Shown: one piece after another, positions 1 through 7,539 of the stretch
How positions within the stretch are numbered: position 1 is the stretch's first letter
Layout of the letters: each line of letters starts with the position of its first letter
Origin: Clostridiaceae bacterium
GTDB lineage: Bacteria > Bacillota > Clostridia > DSM-8532
Reading direction: 5' to 3'
Length of the DNA stretch: 12,864 bases
Assembly: GCA_025361665.1 (NCBI GenBank)
Contig: JANYKF010000327.1
Location: 1-12,864 of the forward strand
The notes under the pieces: generated by a model
Seen by the model: the letters and a program-made list of their open reading frames with translations, nothing else
What the model was told of the DNA's origin: nothing
Database searches by the model: none
Translations under genes and position numbers: made by a program

Positions 1-539
1 ATGAAGTCGAGCACGTCGGGATGGTCGCAGCGCAGAATGCCCATGTTGGCGCCGCGCCGGGTTCCGCCCTGCTTCACGGCTTCGGTGGCGGCATTGAAGA
101 CCTTCATGAAGGACACCGGGCCGGATGCGACCCCGCCCGTGGAGTTGACCGTGGCGCCTTTCTGGCGCAGTCGCGAAAAGGAGAATCCCGTTCCCCCTCC
201 GCTTTTGTGAATGAGCGCGGCGTTTTTCACGCTGTCGAAGATTTCCTCCATGCTGTCGCCGACCGGCAGTACGAAACAGGCCGACAGCTGTCCAAGTGGG
301 CGGCCCGCATTCATCAGGGTCGGGGAATTGGGCAAAAATTCCATATCAAACATGAGATGATAAAACGCTTCCTCGATTTCCTGTACCTTCGATTCGGAAA
401 CAAGCCCTGCATCGGCGCCGGCCACTGCGTGCGCGACCCGGCGAAACATGGCCTCAGGGGATTCGATCAGCCTGTTTTCCACATCACGCGCAAGGTAGCG
501 CTTCTCCAGTACTTTGATGGCATTCTCTGAAAGTGACAT
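1..539 (-). CDS. nrdJ: Class II (B12-dependent) ribonucleotide reductase, N-terminal part
   Basis: Reduces ribonucleotides to deoxyribonucleotides in the cytoplasm using adenosylcobalamin as radical source. Only the first 179 codons are in the window; the gene continues beyond base 1. It starts at ATG 539-537 (minus strand), preceded by GGAGG 9 nt upstream. The protein begins [19 protein letters not shown], so it has no N-terminal ATP-cone. It then shows the conserved NSPTLMNAG (about 71-79), the LSACFVLPV segment holding the first redox cysteine (Cys88), the [13 protein letters not shown] stretch, and [18 protein letters not shown] near the edge. These follow the order and spacing known for NrdJ enzymes, which are usually 700-850 residues long. 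The gene is divergent from the dehydrogenase at 802. Its leader holds a terminator-like hairpin (see 574-603), so attenuation or operator control is plausible. Class I NrdA is less likely given the [15 protein letters not shown] stretch. The gene appears intact as far as visible. Confidence 0.93.
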   Translation of the reverse strand, partial: MSLSENAIKVLEKRYLARDVENRLIESPEAMFRRVAHAVAGADAGLVSESKVQEIEEAFYHLMFDMEFLPNSPTLMNAGRPLGQLSACFVLPVGDSMEEIFDSVKNAALIHKSGGGTGFSFSRLRQKGATVNSTGGVASGPVSFMKVFNAATEAVKQGGTRRGANMGILRCDHPDVLDF

Positions 540-573
540 GGTGGATGCCTCCGATCAACACAGGATATGGTGG

Positions 574-603
574 AAAAAAAAAGCACATGTACAACATGTG
601 CTT
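574..603 (-). terminator. Terminator-like hairpin in the nrdJ leader (possible attenuator or operator)
   Basis: Read on the minus strand, a 10-bp perfect stem (arms 603-594 and 590-581, core GCACATGT/ACATGTGC) closes a 3-nt loop and runs straight into nine T residues (582-574). This is the form of an intrinsic terminator, 35 nt before the nrdJ start codon. No minus-strand gene lies upstream for it to terminate, so it would act on nrdJ's own transcript as an attenuator, or serve as a palindromic operator. A short alternative pairing (GCTT 600-603 with AAGC 607-610, 3-nt loop) would compete with one terminator arm. The structure is seen directly; the role is inference. Confidence 0.55.
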
Positions 604-611
604 AATAAGCC

Positions 612-642
612 TACTCTTATTGAAAAGGTTTTTCAATGAGTA
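612..642. repeat. Imperfect inverted repeat between nrdJ and the dehydrogenase
   Basis: Left arm TACTC-TT-ATTGAAAA (612-626) pairs with TTTTCAATGAGTA (630-642) around a GGT loop. There are 13 base pairs with a 2-nt bulge. On the nrdJ transcript it would form a second stem 5' of the terminator-like hairpin, and as DNA it could be a regulator site. No known regulator motif (for example an NrdR box) is recognised in it. Confidence 0.5.
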
Positions 643-672
643 ATTTCATGATCGGACAAATTCATATCCCCT

Positions 673-692
673 GTTTACATGACCGTTTACAT
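673..692. repeat. Paired direct repeat GTTTACAT, possible operator
   Basis: GTTTACAT occurs at 673-680 and again at 685-692, a 12-bp period, close to one helical turn. The second copy contains the -35 box of the dehydrogenase promoter, so a protein bound here would probably compete with RNA polymerase. The element also lies upstream of nrdJ on the other strand. The repeat is exact; regulation is inferred from position. Confidence 0.45.
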
Positions 693-714
693 TCACGCAT
701 CACTTCGATATGAT
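686..714 (+). promoter_or_regulatory. Sigma-A/sigma-70-type promoter for the dehydrogenase and MFS genes
   Basis: TTTACA (686-691) and TATGAT (709-714) are separated by 17 bp, each one mismatch from consensus. Transcription would start near 721, about 80 nt before the ATG at 802. It is the only well-formed promoter found between the divergent genes on the plus strand. Confidence 0.65.
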
Positions 715-733
715 GAACAGAGGGAATGGGCCG

Positions 734-751
734 GGTTCCATGAACGGAACC
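734..751. repeat. Small inverted repeat in the dehydrogenase leader
   Basis: GGTTCC (734-739) and GGAACC (746-751) flank a 6-nt centre just downstream of the expected transcription start. It could be a downstream operator or a leader hairpin. Arms of 6 bp may be chance. Confidence 0.25.
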
Positions 752-801
752 GTCTCCCCGCCACAGTTCGGGAAAACTGAACGCATTGAGGAGGATCCGC
801 C

Positions 802-1851
802 ATGGAAAAATTCATGAGAGCCGCCGTTATGACCGGAATCGGCCGGATCGAAATGCAAATCCGGCCTGTTCCGGTGCCGAAAGACAACGAGGTGCTCGTA
901 CGCATCCTGCACGTCGGCATATGCGGTTCAGACCTGCATTACTATGAGCATGGGCGCATCGGAAACTATGTGGTGGACAAGCCGATGATTCTCGGACACG
1001 AATGCGGCGGCGAGGTGGTTTCGTATGGTTCCGCCGTGAAAGGCCTGCAGCCCGGCGACAAGGTCGCCATTGAGCCCGGCTGGACCTGCGGTACCTGCGA
1101 ATTCTGCCGTTCCGGAAAATACAATCTCTGCCCGGATGTGGTCTTCATGGCCACACCGCCTTATGACGGCGCCTTCTGCGAATATGTGTCGTATCCGGCC
1201 CAAGTCGTGTTCAAACTGCCAAATGGCATGGACACGATGGAGGGTGCGCTGATTGAACCCCTGTCGGTCGGGCTCCACGCCGCCGCGCAGGCCGGCGCTT
1301 CCATCGGGGAAACCGCTGCCGTGCTGGGTTCCGGCTGCATCGGGCTCTGCACGATGATGGCGCTGCGGGCGCGGGGTGTTGCCGCGGTATACATGACGGA
1401 TGTTCTCCAGAAACGGCTGGACATGGCCTCGACCCTCGGAGCGGAGGCCGTATGGAAGGCAGATGCCGTGAATGTGACGGATGCCCTGATGAACGCAACG
1501 GAAGACCGCGGGGTCGATTGCGTCTTCGAAACAGCCGGAAGCGCCCTCGCCACGAAACAGACAGCGGACCTCGTCGCGCGCGGCGGACGCATCGTGCTGG
1601 TCGGAATGGCGCCGGATGCCGTGATGCCCTTCGACTTCGGCACCCTGATGGGCAAGGAGGCTTCCATCAACACGGTGTTCCGGTACCGGAACCTCTATCC
1701 CACAGCCATCCGCGCCGTTGCGTCCGGATTGATTCCCGTGAAGCGCATCGTCACAAACACCTTCCCGTTCGAACAGACGGCGGAAGCCATGCGGTATTCA
1801 TCCGAGAACAAGCGGGACATCATCAAGACCGTCATCACATTCGGAGACTGA
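802..1851 (+). CDS. Zinc-dependent polyol dehydrogenase (sorbitol/xylitol dehydrogenase-like)
   Basis: A 349-residue medium-chain dehydrogenase that most likely oxidises a polyol (sorbitol, xylitol or L-iditol) to the ketose with NAD, in the cytoplasm. Catalytic zinc ligands are visible as Cys41 (GICGSD), His66-Glu67 (GHE) and Glu152. Structural zinc ligands are Cys96, 99, 102 and 110 (TCGTCEFCRSGKYNLC). The Rossmann glycine motif is VLGSGCIG (174-181), followed by acidic Asp200 at the end of the second strand, which normally selects NAD over NADP. Length is typical of the sorbitol dehydrogenase branch. The start is fixed by AGGAGG (789-794), 7 nt before ATG. The gene is followed after 77 bp by the MFS gene with no terminator, so the two are probably cotranscribed from the promoter at 686-714. 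Other members (threonine or butanediol dehydrogenases) cannot be excluded; the exact substrate is not determined. Confidence 0.93.
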   Translation: MEKFMRAAVMTGIGRIEMQIRPVPVPKDNEVLVRILHVGICGSDLHYYEHGRIGNYVVDKPMILGHECGGEVVSYGSAVKGLQPGDKVAIEPGWTCGTCEFCRSGKYNLCPDVVFMATPPYDGAFCEYVSYPAQVVFKLPNGMDTMEGALIEPLSVGLHAAAQAGASIGETAAVLGSGCIGLCTMMALRARGVAAVYMTDVLQKRLDMASTLGAEAVWKADAVNVTDALMNATEDRGVDCVFETAGSALATKQTADLVARGGRIVLVGMAPDAVMPFDFGTLMGKEASINTVFRYRNLYPTAIRAVASGLIPVKRIVTNTFPFEQTAEAMRYSSENKRDIIKTVITFGD

Positions 1852-1928
1852 CCGCGCCATGGATCCGGACAGCATGCCGTCATTGAACCATTCCCTTTTG
1901 CGGACTGACAATCGGGAAGAAAGGCCCT

Positions 1929-3149
1929 ATGAGGAAAATTCCAAACGAGATGCGCGCCATTCTCATGATTGGCTGCTGCGGCGCCTTGGCCATCTTCAGC
2001 TCCACCATCTCCAAATCGCCGATCCTGCCGCTGTTTGCCAGGAGCCTGGGGGCAACCGGCGCGCAAATCGGCTGGATTGCATCGGCTTCGACGGTCCCCG
2101 GCATCCTGGTCAGCTATCTGGCCGGTGATTTGGCGGATCGGTTCGGGTACAAGAAAATCCTGATCGGTTCGCTGCTCATCTTCGCCAGTGCGCCGTTTTT
2201 CTATCTTCTTGTGCAGGATCCGCTGGGGCTGGGGATCGCGCGTTTCTATCATGGCTTCGCGACTGCCGCATTCGGCCCCGTCGCGATGGCGACCATTGCC
2301 GCTTTCAGCGGCCGGAACACCGGACAGAATCTGTCCCTGTATTCTTCCGCGACCATGATTGGCCGTGCCCTGGCACCAACTGTCGGAGGGCCTGCCTATG
2401 ATCTTGGCGGTCCCATGAGTGTTTACCTCATCGCGGGCGTGGCCGGCATTCTGGCTTTGGCGGCGGCATTCTGGTTCTTCCGCAAACCTATCGAGGCAGA
2501 AAATAAAGAAGCCGCCCATATCAAAAAGGATGAAACCTCTCCTCAATCATTTTTCAAAAAACTATGGGGCCTGCTGAAATATCGGCCGCTGCTGCTCGTC
2601 GGCATTCTTGACGCGTGTGCCTATTTTTCATATGGGGCCTTTGAAATGATTTTCCCGCTCTACGCGAGGCAGCGCGGGCTCACATCCGGTCAAATCGGGC
2701 TTCTGCTGGGGATTCAGCTGGCGGGCATCATCCTGTTCAAGCCTTTGTTCGGCCGGGCCTCCGACCGGTTCGGCCGCTTGCCCATGATGGTCGCCGGACT
2801 GCTGACCTGCACGATGTCCTTCTTCCTTCTGGCTGTTTTGCAGCCAGCCTATGCCATCGTTCCCCTGATCCTCCTCTACGGGCTGGGCTTCGCGCTGATT
2901 ACGGCAAGCACCAGCGCGCTGGCGGCGGATGTCGCGAGGAAGGGACGGCTGGGTGCCTCGCTGGGTATCCTGAGCACGCTGATGGATGTGGGCCAGACGT
3001 TCGGCCCCCCGGTCATCGGCGCAATCAGCGACACCTGGAGCTATGCCGCAGGCATTGGGGTGCTGGGTCTCCTGCTGCTGCTTGCGGCGTTCGGATGCAT
3101 GATCGCCCTGGTCCGGCAAGGGAAATCCGGCGTTATTTCGCCTCCGTGA
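1929..3149 (+). CDS. Major facilitator superfamily transporter (12 helices)
   Basis: A 406-residue inner-membrane secondary transporter. Hydrophobic segments fit twelve membrane helices in two halves. A charged central loop lies around residues 180-215 (KPIEAENKEAAHIKKDE). The MFS motif-A signature appears in both halves: GDLADRFGYKK at about 66-76 and GRASDRFGRLP at about 275-285. Overall pattern and size resemble the drug:H+ antiporter (DHA1) or sugar-efflux groups; the substrate cannot be read from sequence. The ATG at 1929 has a modest GAAAGG site upstream. The gene follows the polyol dehydrogenase by 77 bp, which suggests joint expression and perhaps transport of a related compound. Its last 17 bases overlap the convergent HtrA-like gene at 3133-3149, and no terminator separates the two. 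Confidence 0.92.
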   Translation: MRKIPNEMRAILMIGCCGALAIFSSTISKSPILPLFARSLGATGAQIGWIASASTVPGILVSYLAGDLADRFGYKKILIGSLLIFASAPFFYLLVQDPLGLGIARFYHGFATAAFGPVAMATIAAFSGRNTGQNLSLYSSATMIGRALAPTVGGPAYDLGGPMSVYLIAGVAGILALAAAFWFFRKPIEAENKEAAHIKKDETSPQSFFKKLWGLLKYRPLLLVGILDACAYFSYGAFEMIFPLYARQRGLTSGQIGLLLGIQLAGIILFKPLFGRASDRFGRLPMMVAGLLTCTMSFFLLAVLQPAYAIVPLILLYGLGFALITASTSALAADVARKGRLGASLGILSTLMDVGQTFGPPVIGAISDTWSYAAGIGVLGLLLLLAAFGCMIALVRQGKSGVISPP

Positions 3150-4530
3150 ATGTCACGTTCACCGTCAGTTTCGCCGTGTCGCGCACCAGGCTGAAAGTGA
3201 CCGTATCTCCTGCCTTATAGGCCTTTTTCATGGAATTGATCTCTGCCATTGTCGTTACGGGCTTTCCCGCGACACCCGTGATGATGTCACCCGTCCGGAC
3301 TCCCGCCTTGGAGGCCCCGCTGGCCGGATCGATTTCCGTGACGTAAATGCCTACCGGCACATCGTACATCGCCGCCATGACGTCGGTGATATCCTGGCCG
3401 GTAATGCCAAGGTATGGACGGTTCTTGACATAACCGTACAGGATGAGCGACTGCACAATGGGCCTGGCATCATCAACGGCGATGGCGAAGCCAAGACCCT
3501 CGACGCCCGCCTGGGATATTTTCGCGGAGTTGATTCCGATGACCTGGCCCTTCGCATTCACGAGGGCCCCGCCGCTGTTGCCGGGATTGATGGCCGCATC
3601 CGTCTGGATAAGGCTCAGCGAGCCCTCCTGTCCGTCAATCCTGCGATTGAGGGCGGACACCACGCCAACCGTGACCGAACCCGCGAACTCCATGCCCAGC
3701 GGATTGCCGATGGCCACAGCCAGTTCACCCACCTGAAGTTCCGCGGAATTGCCCAGTACCGCCGCCGGAAGCAGGGTCAAATCAATTTTGACAACGGCCA
3801 GGTCGTTTTCACTGTCACCGCCAACAAACCTGGCTTTCGCCGAGCGGCCGTCCGGAAGAAAGACTTCAAGCGTGGTCCCTTTGCTGTTTCCCGCCTTCGG
3901 ATCCGCATAGCTGACCACATGGTAATTGGTCATGATGTAGCCGTCCGCGCTGATGATGATGCCGGAGCCCTCGCTGGTGTTCTGATTTGCCTGGTACCGG
4001 CGGCTGTTCGTGGTCATCGTCATGCGGATGCCAACCACGGACGGGCCCACTTTCTTTGCAATGTCCGTGACGGTTGACCCCTGAGCAACCGTGGTTTTTG
4101 ACAAATTCGCATCGGGTATCGCCTTGCCAGCGAGGCTCAACGCATCCAGCCTGGCCGACAGATCCCGTGTTGCCACAAGGGCCGTCTCTGTTTGTGAAAG
4201 CGCCTTCTCAGTCTGTGTAAGGGCCCTGCCCTGGTCTTCAAGCTGCAGGGATAGGGTGCCGATCAGGACCAACTGCCGACTCAGTTCACCGTTCATCCGA
4301 TTGAACAGAGAGGCTCCGACTGCGGAACCCGCCAACAGGGCGAGAACCAGGACAAAGGCCGCCACCCGTTTCCACAGGTTCGGCTTCCGGGCGATGTTCC
4401 GCCGACTGCCGGCATCCCGCCCATCATCCCGCAACAGAAACGGTTTCGGTTCGCTTTCCGTGGCATGCAGTACGGCTTCATCCTGTTGTTCAATGGATGG
4501 AACCGGATCAATTCCTTCTTGCCTGTCCAT
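3133..4530 (-). CDS. htrA: Membrane-anchored HtrA/DegP-like serine protease (S1C family)
   Basis: A 465-residue envelope protease for misfolded or specific exported proteins. Layout: an acidic cytoplasmic tail (1-50); one membrane helix (about 54-76); and a short coiled coil with 7-residue repeats LTQTEKA/LSQTETA/LVATRDL (104-124). A trypsin-like domain follows with the triad His204 (TNYHVV), Asp243 (ENDLAVVKI) and Ser319 (GNSGGA), then one PDZ domain (about 360-460, with YLGITGQDI and GDIITGVAGKPV). The start is placed at 4530 because GGAGG (plus 4538-4542) sits 7 nt before it. The frame stays open to 4932, but that extension lacks a comparable site and has no protease character. The gene converges on and overlaps the MFS gene by 17 bp. 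All catalytic residues are present. It is separated by a 440-bp gap from the divergent ABC genes. Confidence 0.95.
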   Translation of the reverse strand: MDRQEGIDPVPSIEQQDEAVLHATESEPKPFLLRDDGRDAGSRRNIARKPNLWKRVAAFVLVLALLAGSAVGASLFNRMNGELSRQLVLIGTLSLQLEDQGRALTQTEKALSQTETALVATRDLSARLDALSLAGKAIPDANLSKTTVAQGSTVTDIAKKVGPSVVGIRMTMTTNSRRYQANQNTSEGSGIIISADGYIMTNYHVVSYADPKAGNSKGTTLEVFLPDGRSAKARFVGGDSENDLAVVKIDLTLLPAAVLGNSAELQVGELAVAIGNPLGMEFAGSVTVGVVSALNRRIDGQEGSLSLIQTDAAINPGNSGGALVNAKGQVIGINSAKISQAGVEGLGFAIAVDDARPIVQSLILYGYVKNRPYLGITGQDITDVMAAMYDVPVGIYVTEIDPASGASKAGVRTGDIITGVAGKPVTTMAEINSMKKAYKAGDTVTFSLVRDTAKLTVNVTFTEAK

Positions 4531-4537
4531 CGCCTGT

Positions 4538-4542
4538 CCTCC
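4538..4542 (-). promoter_or_regulatory. Ribosome binding site that fixes the htrA start
   Basis: On the minus strand GGAGG lies 7 nt before ATG 4530-4528. No comparable site precedes the in-frame upstream ATG codons, so the shorter 465-residue protein is preferred over the 599-residue frame. Confidence 0.8.
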
Positions 4543-4750
4543 ATTCCCGTTCACGATGCACGCCTTCCCCGGGGCGGCTTCCAGCATACGAATCCAATGT
4601 ACCACGCCAGAATGAGAATATGCTTGAAAACCCGTGAACAGTTTGTAAACATTCCGGATGAACCCGATCAACATTCCTGTTGACACGCAGGCAATCAGAT
4701 GAGGGTCCGGACCTGACCCGGGAAAAAAAGCCCGCAGATTGCAAAATTGG

Positions 4751-4758
4751 ATTATAAT
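4751..4758. promoter_or_regulatory. Possible shared -10 element (ATTATAAT)
   Basis: The octamer reads the same on both strands and contains TATAAT in each direction, about 215 nt from both flanking genes. A minus-strand TTGTCC (4783-4778) is 21 bp away, too far for a normal -35. It is therefore only a candidate. Confidence 0.25.
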
Positions 4759-4970
4759 GTGGGAATAGCTGTGGGTTGGACAACGGAAACATAGTCCGGC
4801 GATCCGCTTCATCAGGGACATCACCGATCTCCTGGCGCACCATCGCGGTCCGAGAAACCAGGCGTGGATCCGGAACGCAGTTCGACCCTGATATTGAAGA
4901 TTGATTCGTGGTAATTGTATGTGGTGAGGCATGGTAGGCGGAAGTCATTCATCATCGGGGAGGGTGGCTC

Positions 4971-5864
4971 ATGAACATCATTGAGATCAGGAACCTGACG
5001 AAGTACTACGGGAAGGCAAGGGGAATCGTCGATGTGAGTTTTGATGTCGGCGCGGGCGAGGTGTTCGGCTTCATCGGTCCGAACGGTGCCGGGAAGTCTA
5101 CGACGATCCGGACCCTGCTGTCGCTGATCCGCCCCACGAGCGGAAGCGCGGCGATTTTCGGCAAGGACTGCATCACGCATGCTCCTGAAATTGCGAAGGA
5201 TATCGGCTATCTTCCTTCTGAAGTCTTCTATTATGACAAAATGAAGGTCATCGACCTGCTCCGTTACTCTGCCAGCTTCTACAAGAAGGACTGCAGCAAA
5301 CGAATCAAGGAACTCGCTGAACGAATGGACCTTGATCTGAAACGGCGGATTGACGACCTTTCCTTTGGAAACAAGAAGAAGGTCGGCATCGTCCAGTGCC
5401 TGCTGCATGAGCCCAGGCTGATCATTTTGGATGAACCCACGAGCGGACTCGATCCCCTGATGCAGCAGACTTTCTTCGACCTGCTTCGGGAAGAGAACCG
5501 GAAGGGATCGACCATCCTCCTCTCCTCCCATGTCCTGATCGAGGTCCAGCGGATTTGCAGCCGCGTGGCGATCATCAAGGATGGCCGGATTATCCGGACG
5601 GAGAAGATGAGCGAACTCACGGAAAACAATTACAAGAAGATCCGCATCGAAACAGGCCGGATCACCGATGACAGCCGGTTCGACTTGCCGGGGGTGAGTC
5701 ATCTGGAGAGGAAGGACGCCCTTTTGAGCTTCTTCTTCAAGGGGAATATCAACCTGATCATGAAACGAATTTCGGAAGTCGAGATCTCCAACGTCTGGAT
5801 CGAGGAACCCACGCTCGAGGAAGTCTTCCTGCACTACTATCAGAAGGGGGAGGAGCGGGCATGA
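4971..5864 (+). CDS. ABC exporter ATP-binding protein (BcrA/NatA/CcmA-like)
   Basis: A 297-residue cytoplasmic ATPase that powers the two permeases encoded next. Walker A is GPNGAGKST (36-44). The Q-loop region reads GYLPSE (79-84), without the usual Gln, as in many BcrA-type ATPases. The signature is LSFGNKKKVG (130-139) instead of LSGGQ, Walker B is LIILDEP (150-156), the D-loop follows at SGLDP, and the switch His is His186 (SSH). Residues beyond about 215 form the extra C-terminal region usual in this subfamily, ending in EEPTLEEVFLHYY. The start has GGGAGG about 7 nt upstream. The stop overlaps the next start as ATGA (5861-5864), a sign of translational coupling. Transported substrate is unknown; relatives export peptide antibiotics, sodium or lipids. 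Confidence 0.95.
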   Translation: MNIIEIRNLTKYYGKARGIVDVSFDVGAGEVFGFIGPNGAGKSTTIRTLLSLIRPTSGSAAIFGKDCITHAPEIAKDIGYLPSEVFYYDKMKVIDLLRYSASFYKKDCSKRIKELAERMDLDLKRRIDDLSFGNKKKVGIVQCLLHEPRLIILDEPTSGLDPLMQQTFFDLLREENRKGSTILLSSHVLIEVQRICSRVAIIKDGRIIRTEKMSELTENNYKKIRIETGRITDDSRFDLPGVSHLERKDALLSFFFKGNINLIMKRISEVEISNVWIEEPTLEEVFLHYYQKGEERA

Positions 5865-6655
5865 ATATTTTTCTTCACGAATTGAAATCCTACCGGAAGT
5901 CGTTCATCATCTGGGCAATCTCCATGGCTGCAACGGCCGCCCTGTTCCTCCTGCTCTATCAGGCAATCTCCTCGGACATCGCGGCCTTCACGAAAGTACT
6001 CGAAAGTGTGCCGGAGGCGCTGCGGAATGCCCTCGGCTTCCTTGTTGGCAGCCTGTCCACCCTTCCCGGCTTCTATTCCATCATATTCACCTACTTGCTC
6101 CTGTGTGGCGCGATCCAGGCCATGAACCTGGGCATATCCATCGTTTCGAGGGAAGTCAGCGCAAAGACCGCGGACTTTCTCCTGACGAAGCCGGTCAGCC
6201 GGGCAATCATCCTGAATGCCAAATTGATGGCGACCCTGGTTTCCCTTGTGGCCACAAACCTCATCTTTCTGGCGGTAACGGTCCCTGTTGCGCTATCGCA
6301 GGATCCCGGAACCAATATGCAGCTGTTTCTGATGATTTCCGCCACCCTGTTCTTTGTCCAGCTGATGTTCGCATCCTTGGGCATCCTGGTTGCCGTCGTC
6401 ACCCGGAAAATAAAATCCGTTGTCGCGGTCTCCCTTCCAACAGTGTTTGGCTTCTTCATCGTGGGCATGCTGGGTTCTGTCATCGGAGACAAGGCGGTTC
6501 GCTACTTGACCCCCTTCAAATATTTCGATCCGGCCTATATACTGGCAAACTCCGCCTATGAGGTTTCATTCGTTGTGACCGGCGCGTTCCTCATCGTTGC
6601 GGCGATCGCCATGAGCTATCTGATATACGTCCGGAAGGACATCCATACGGTGTGA
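5861..6655 (+). CDS. ABC-2 type permease, first paralogue
   Basis: A 264-residue membrane protein with about six hydrophobic helices and an N-terminal MNIFLHELKSYRKSF amphipathic segment, typical of ABC-2/BcrB-like permeases. It is a clear paralogue of the next permease: both begin MNIFLxExK, share a central block with K-T-x-(D/E)-F-L-(L/M)-x-K-P-x-S-R, and carry LRYLTPFKYF late (about 210-220), ending in a short R-(K/R)-D tail. It overlaps the ATPase gene by 4 bp. With its neighbour it probably forms the heterodimeric channel of the exporter. No obvious defect. Confidence 0.92.
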   Translation: MNIFLHELKSYRKSFIIWAISMAATAALFLLLYQAISSDIAAFTKVLESVPEALRNALGFLVGSLSTLPGFYSIIFTYLLLCGAIQAMNLGISIVSREVSAKTADFLLTKPVSRAIILNAKLMATLVSLVATNLIFLAVTVPVALSQDPGTNMQLFLMISATLFFVQLMFASLGILVAVVTRKIKSVVAVSLPTVFGFFIVGMLGSVIGDKAVRYLTPFKYFDPAYILANSAYEVSFVVTGAFLIVAAIAMSYLIYVRKDIHTV

Positions 6656-6683
6656 GCGTGCTGCAAACTATCGGTGAGAACAG

Positions 6684-6692
6684 TAAGGAGGT
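6684..6692 (+). promoter_or_regulatory. Ribosome binding site that fixes the second permease start
   Basis: TAAGGAGGT stands 8 nt before ATG 6700. This outweighs an in-frame GTG at 6652 that overlaps the previous stop. Confidence 0.8.
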
Positions 6693-6699
6693 CTTTCCC

Positions 6700-7497
6700 A
6701 TGAATATCTTTCTCAGAGAGATGAAAGCAAATCTGACGTCTCTGTTTTTCTGGAGCCTTGGCATGCTGTTCATGATCATCGGCGGCATGGCCAAATTTGC
6801 CACATATGTCAATTCGGGCCAGTCCATCACGGATCTCATCTCGCAAATTCCAGCCACGCTGAGGGCGGTACTGGGGTTCGGTGACTTCGACCTGACGAAG
6901 GCCAGCGGGTTCTATGGGATGCTTTACCTGTACCTGCTTTTGATGACGACCATTCACGCGGCCATGCTGGGGTCGAACATCATCGCCAAGGAAGAACGGG
7001 ACAAGACAACCGAATTCCTGATGGTGAAGCCCATGTCACGGTCACGCATCCTCACCGCCAAGCTGGCGGCGGGCCTTGCAAACATTGCGCTCCTGAACCT
7101 TGTCACGATGGCGCTCTCCATTTCCATCGTCGGGCAGTACAGCACGGGAGAAGCAATCACAGGCGACATCCTGATTCTGATGGCCGGCATGTTCATCCTC
7201 CAGGTGGTGTTCCTGTTTCTTGGAGCCGGAATATCCGCCGTCAGCAGGGATCCGAAAATCTCCGCATCCATTGCCACGACCGTTCTTCTGGGCGCTTACC
7301 TGATTTCTGTTGCCGTTGACATGAGCAGCAGCCTCAATGCCTTGCGCTACCTGACGCCCTTCAAGTATTTCGAAGCCGCTCCCTTGATGGCCACCGGTGG
7401 ATTCGATGTGATATCCGTCATGTTGTCATTGGGAATCATCATCGTTTCAGGCTTTGCAACCTACTACTTCTACAACCGGAGGGATTTGTGCGTTTAG
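6700..7497 (+). CDS. ABC-2 type permease, second paralogue
   Basis: A 265-residue integral membrane protein with about six helices, the second half of the exporter channel. The start at 6700 gives MNIFLREMKANL, which lines up with the first permease (MNIFLHELKSYR) and has a near-perfect Shine-Dalgarno sequence. Shared landmarks are KTTEFLMVKPMSRSR at about 105-120 and LRYLTPFKYF near 217. The pair differs at most other positions, so the duplication is old and the two subunits are likely not interchangeable. The frame could begin at GTG 6652, but that would break the paralogue alignment. It is the last gene of the three-gene ABC operon; no clear intrinsic terminator follows. Confidence 0.92.
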   Translation: MNIFLREMKANLTSLFFWSLGMLFMIIGGMAKFATYVNSGQSITDLISQIPATLRAVLGFGDFDLTKASGFYGMLYLYLLLMTTIHAAMLGSNIIAKEERDKTTEFLMVKPMSRSRILTAKLAAGLANIALLNLVTMALSISIVGQYSTGEAITGDILILMAGMFILQVVFLFLGAGISAVSRDPKISASIATTVLLGAYLISVAVDMSSSLNALRYLTPFKYFEAAPLMATGGFDVISVMLSLGIIIVSGFATYYFYNRRDLCV

Positions 7498-7539
7498 GGC
7501 GGCAAGCTGCACAGGGGTTGGCCCTCAACGCAAAGCCGG

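Larger units (their letters stand above)
4531..4970. other. Intergenic region between divergent htrA and ABC exporter genes
   Basis: No credible gene is seen in these 440 bp; frames running through it lack ribosome sites and known motifs. It holds ATTATAAT (4751-4758), a self-complementary -10-like element on both strands without a well-spaced -35 on either side. It also holds a TTGACA at 4680-4685 without a matching -10, and a perfect 10-bp palindrome GGTCCGGACC (4704-4713). Both flanking genes must be transcribed from here, so long leaders are possible. No riboswitch is recognised. Confidence 0.5.

Noticed and set aside
21..530. Long plus-strand open frame
   Set aside because: It is the shadow of nrdJ, whose minus-strand translation shows clear ribonucleotide reductase motifs.
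540..801. Cobalamin riboswitch or NrdR box controlling nrdJ
   Set aside because: No B12-box-like core and no NrdR-like AT-rich palindrome was found on the minus strand; only hairpins without a known family.
1695..2546. Minus-strand open frame of 283 codons
   Set aside because: It is antisense to the dehydrogenase and MFS genes and is rich in Gly/Arg/Gln shadow composition.
4704..4713. Palindrome GGTCCGGACC as an operator
   Set aside because: A single 10-bp GC-rich palindrome with no nearby promoter; it may be chance.
4531..4932. 134-residue N-terminal extension of the HtrA-like protein
   Set aside because: No ribosome site at the upstream ATGs, Cys/His-rich sequence without protease features, while GGAGG sits ideally before the start at 4530.
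6652..6699. GTG start for the second permease overlapping the previous stop
   Set aside because: A near-perfect Shine-Dalgarno precedes ATG 6700, and that start aligns with the paralogous permease N-terminus.
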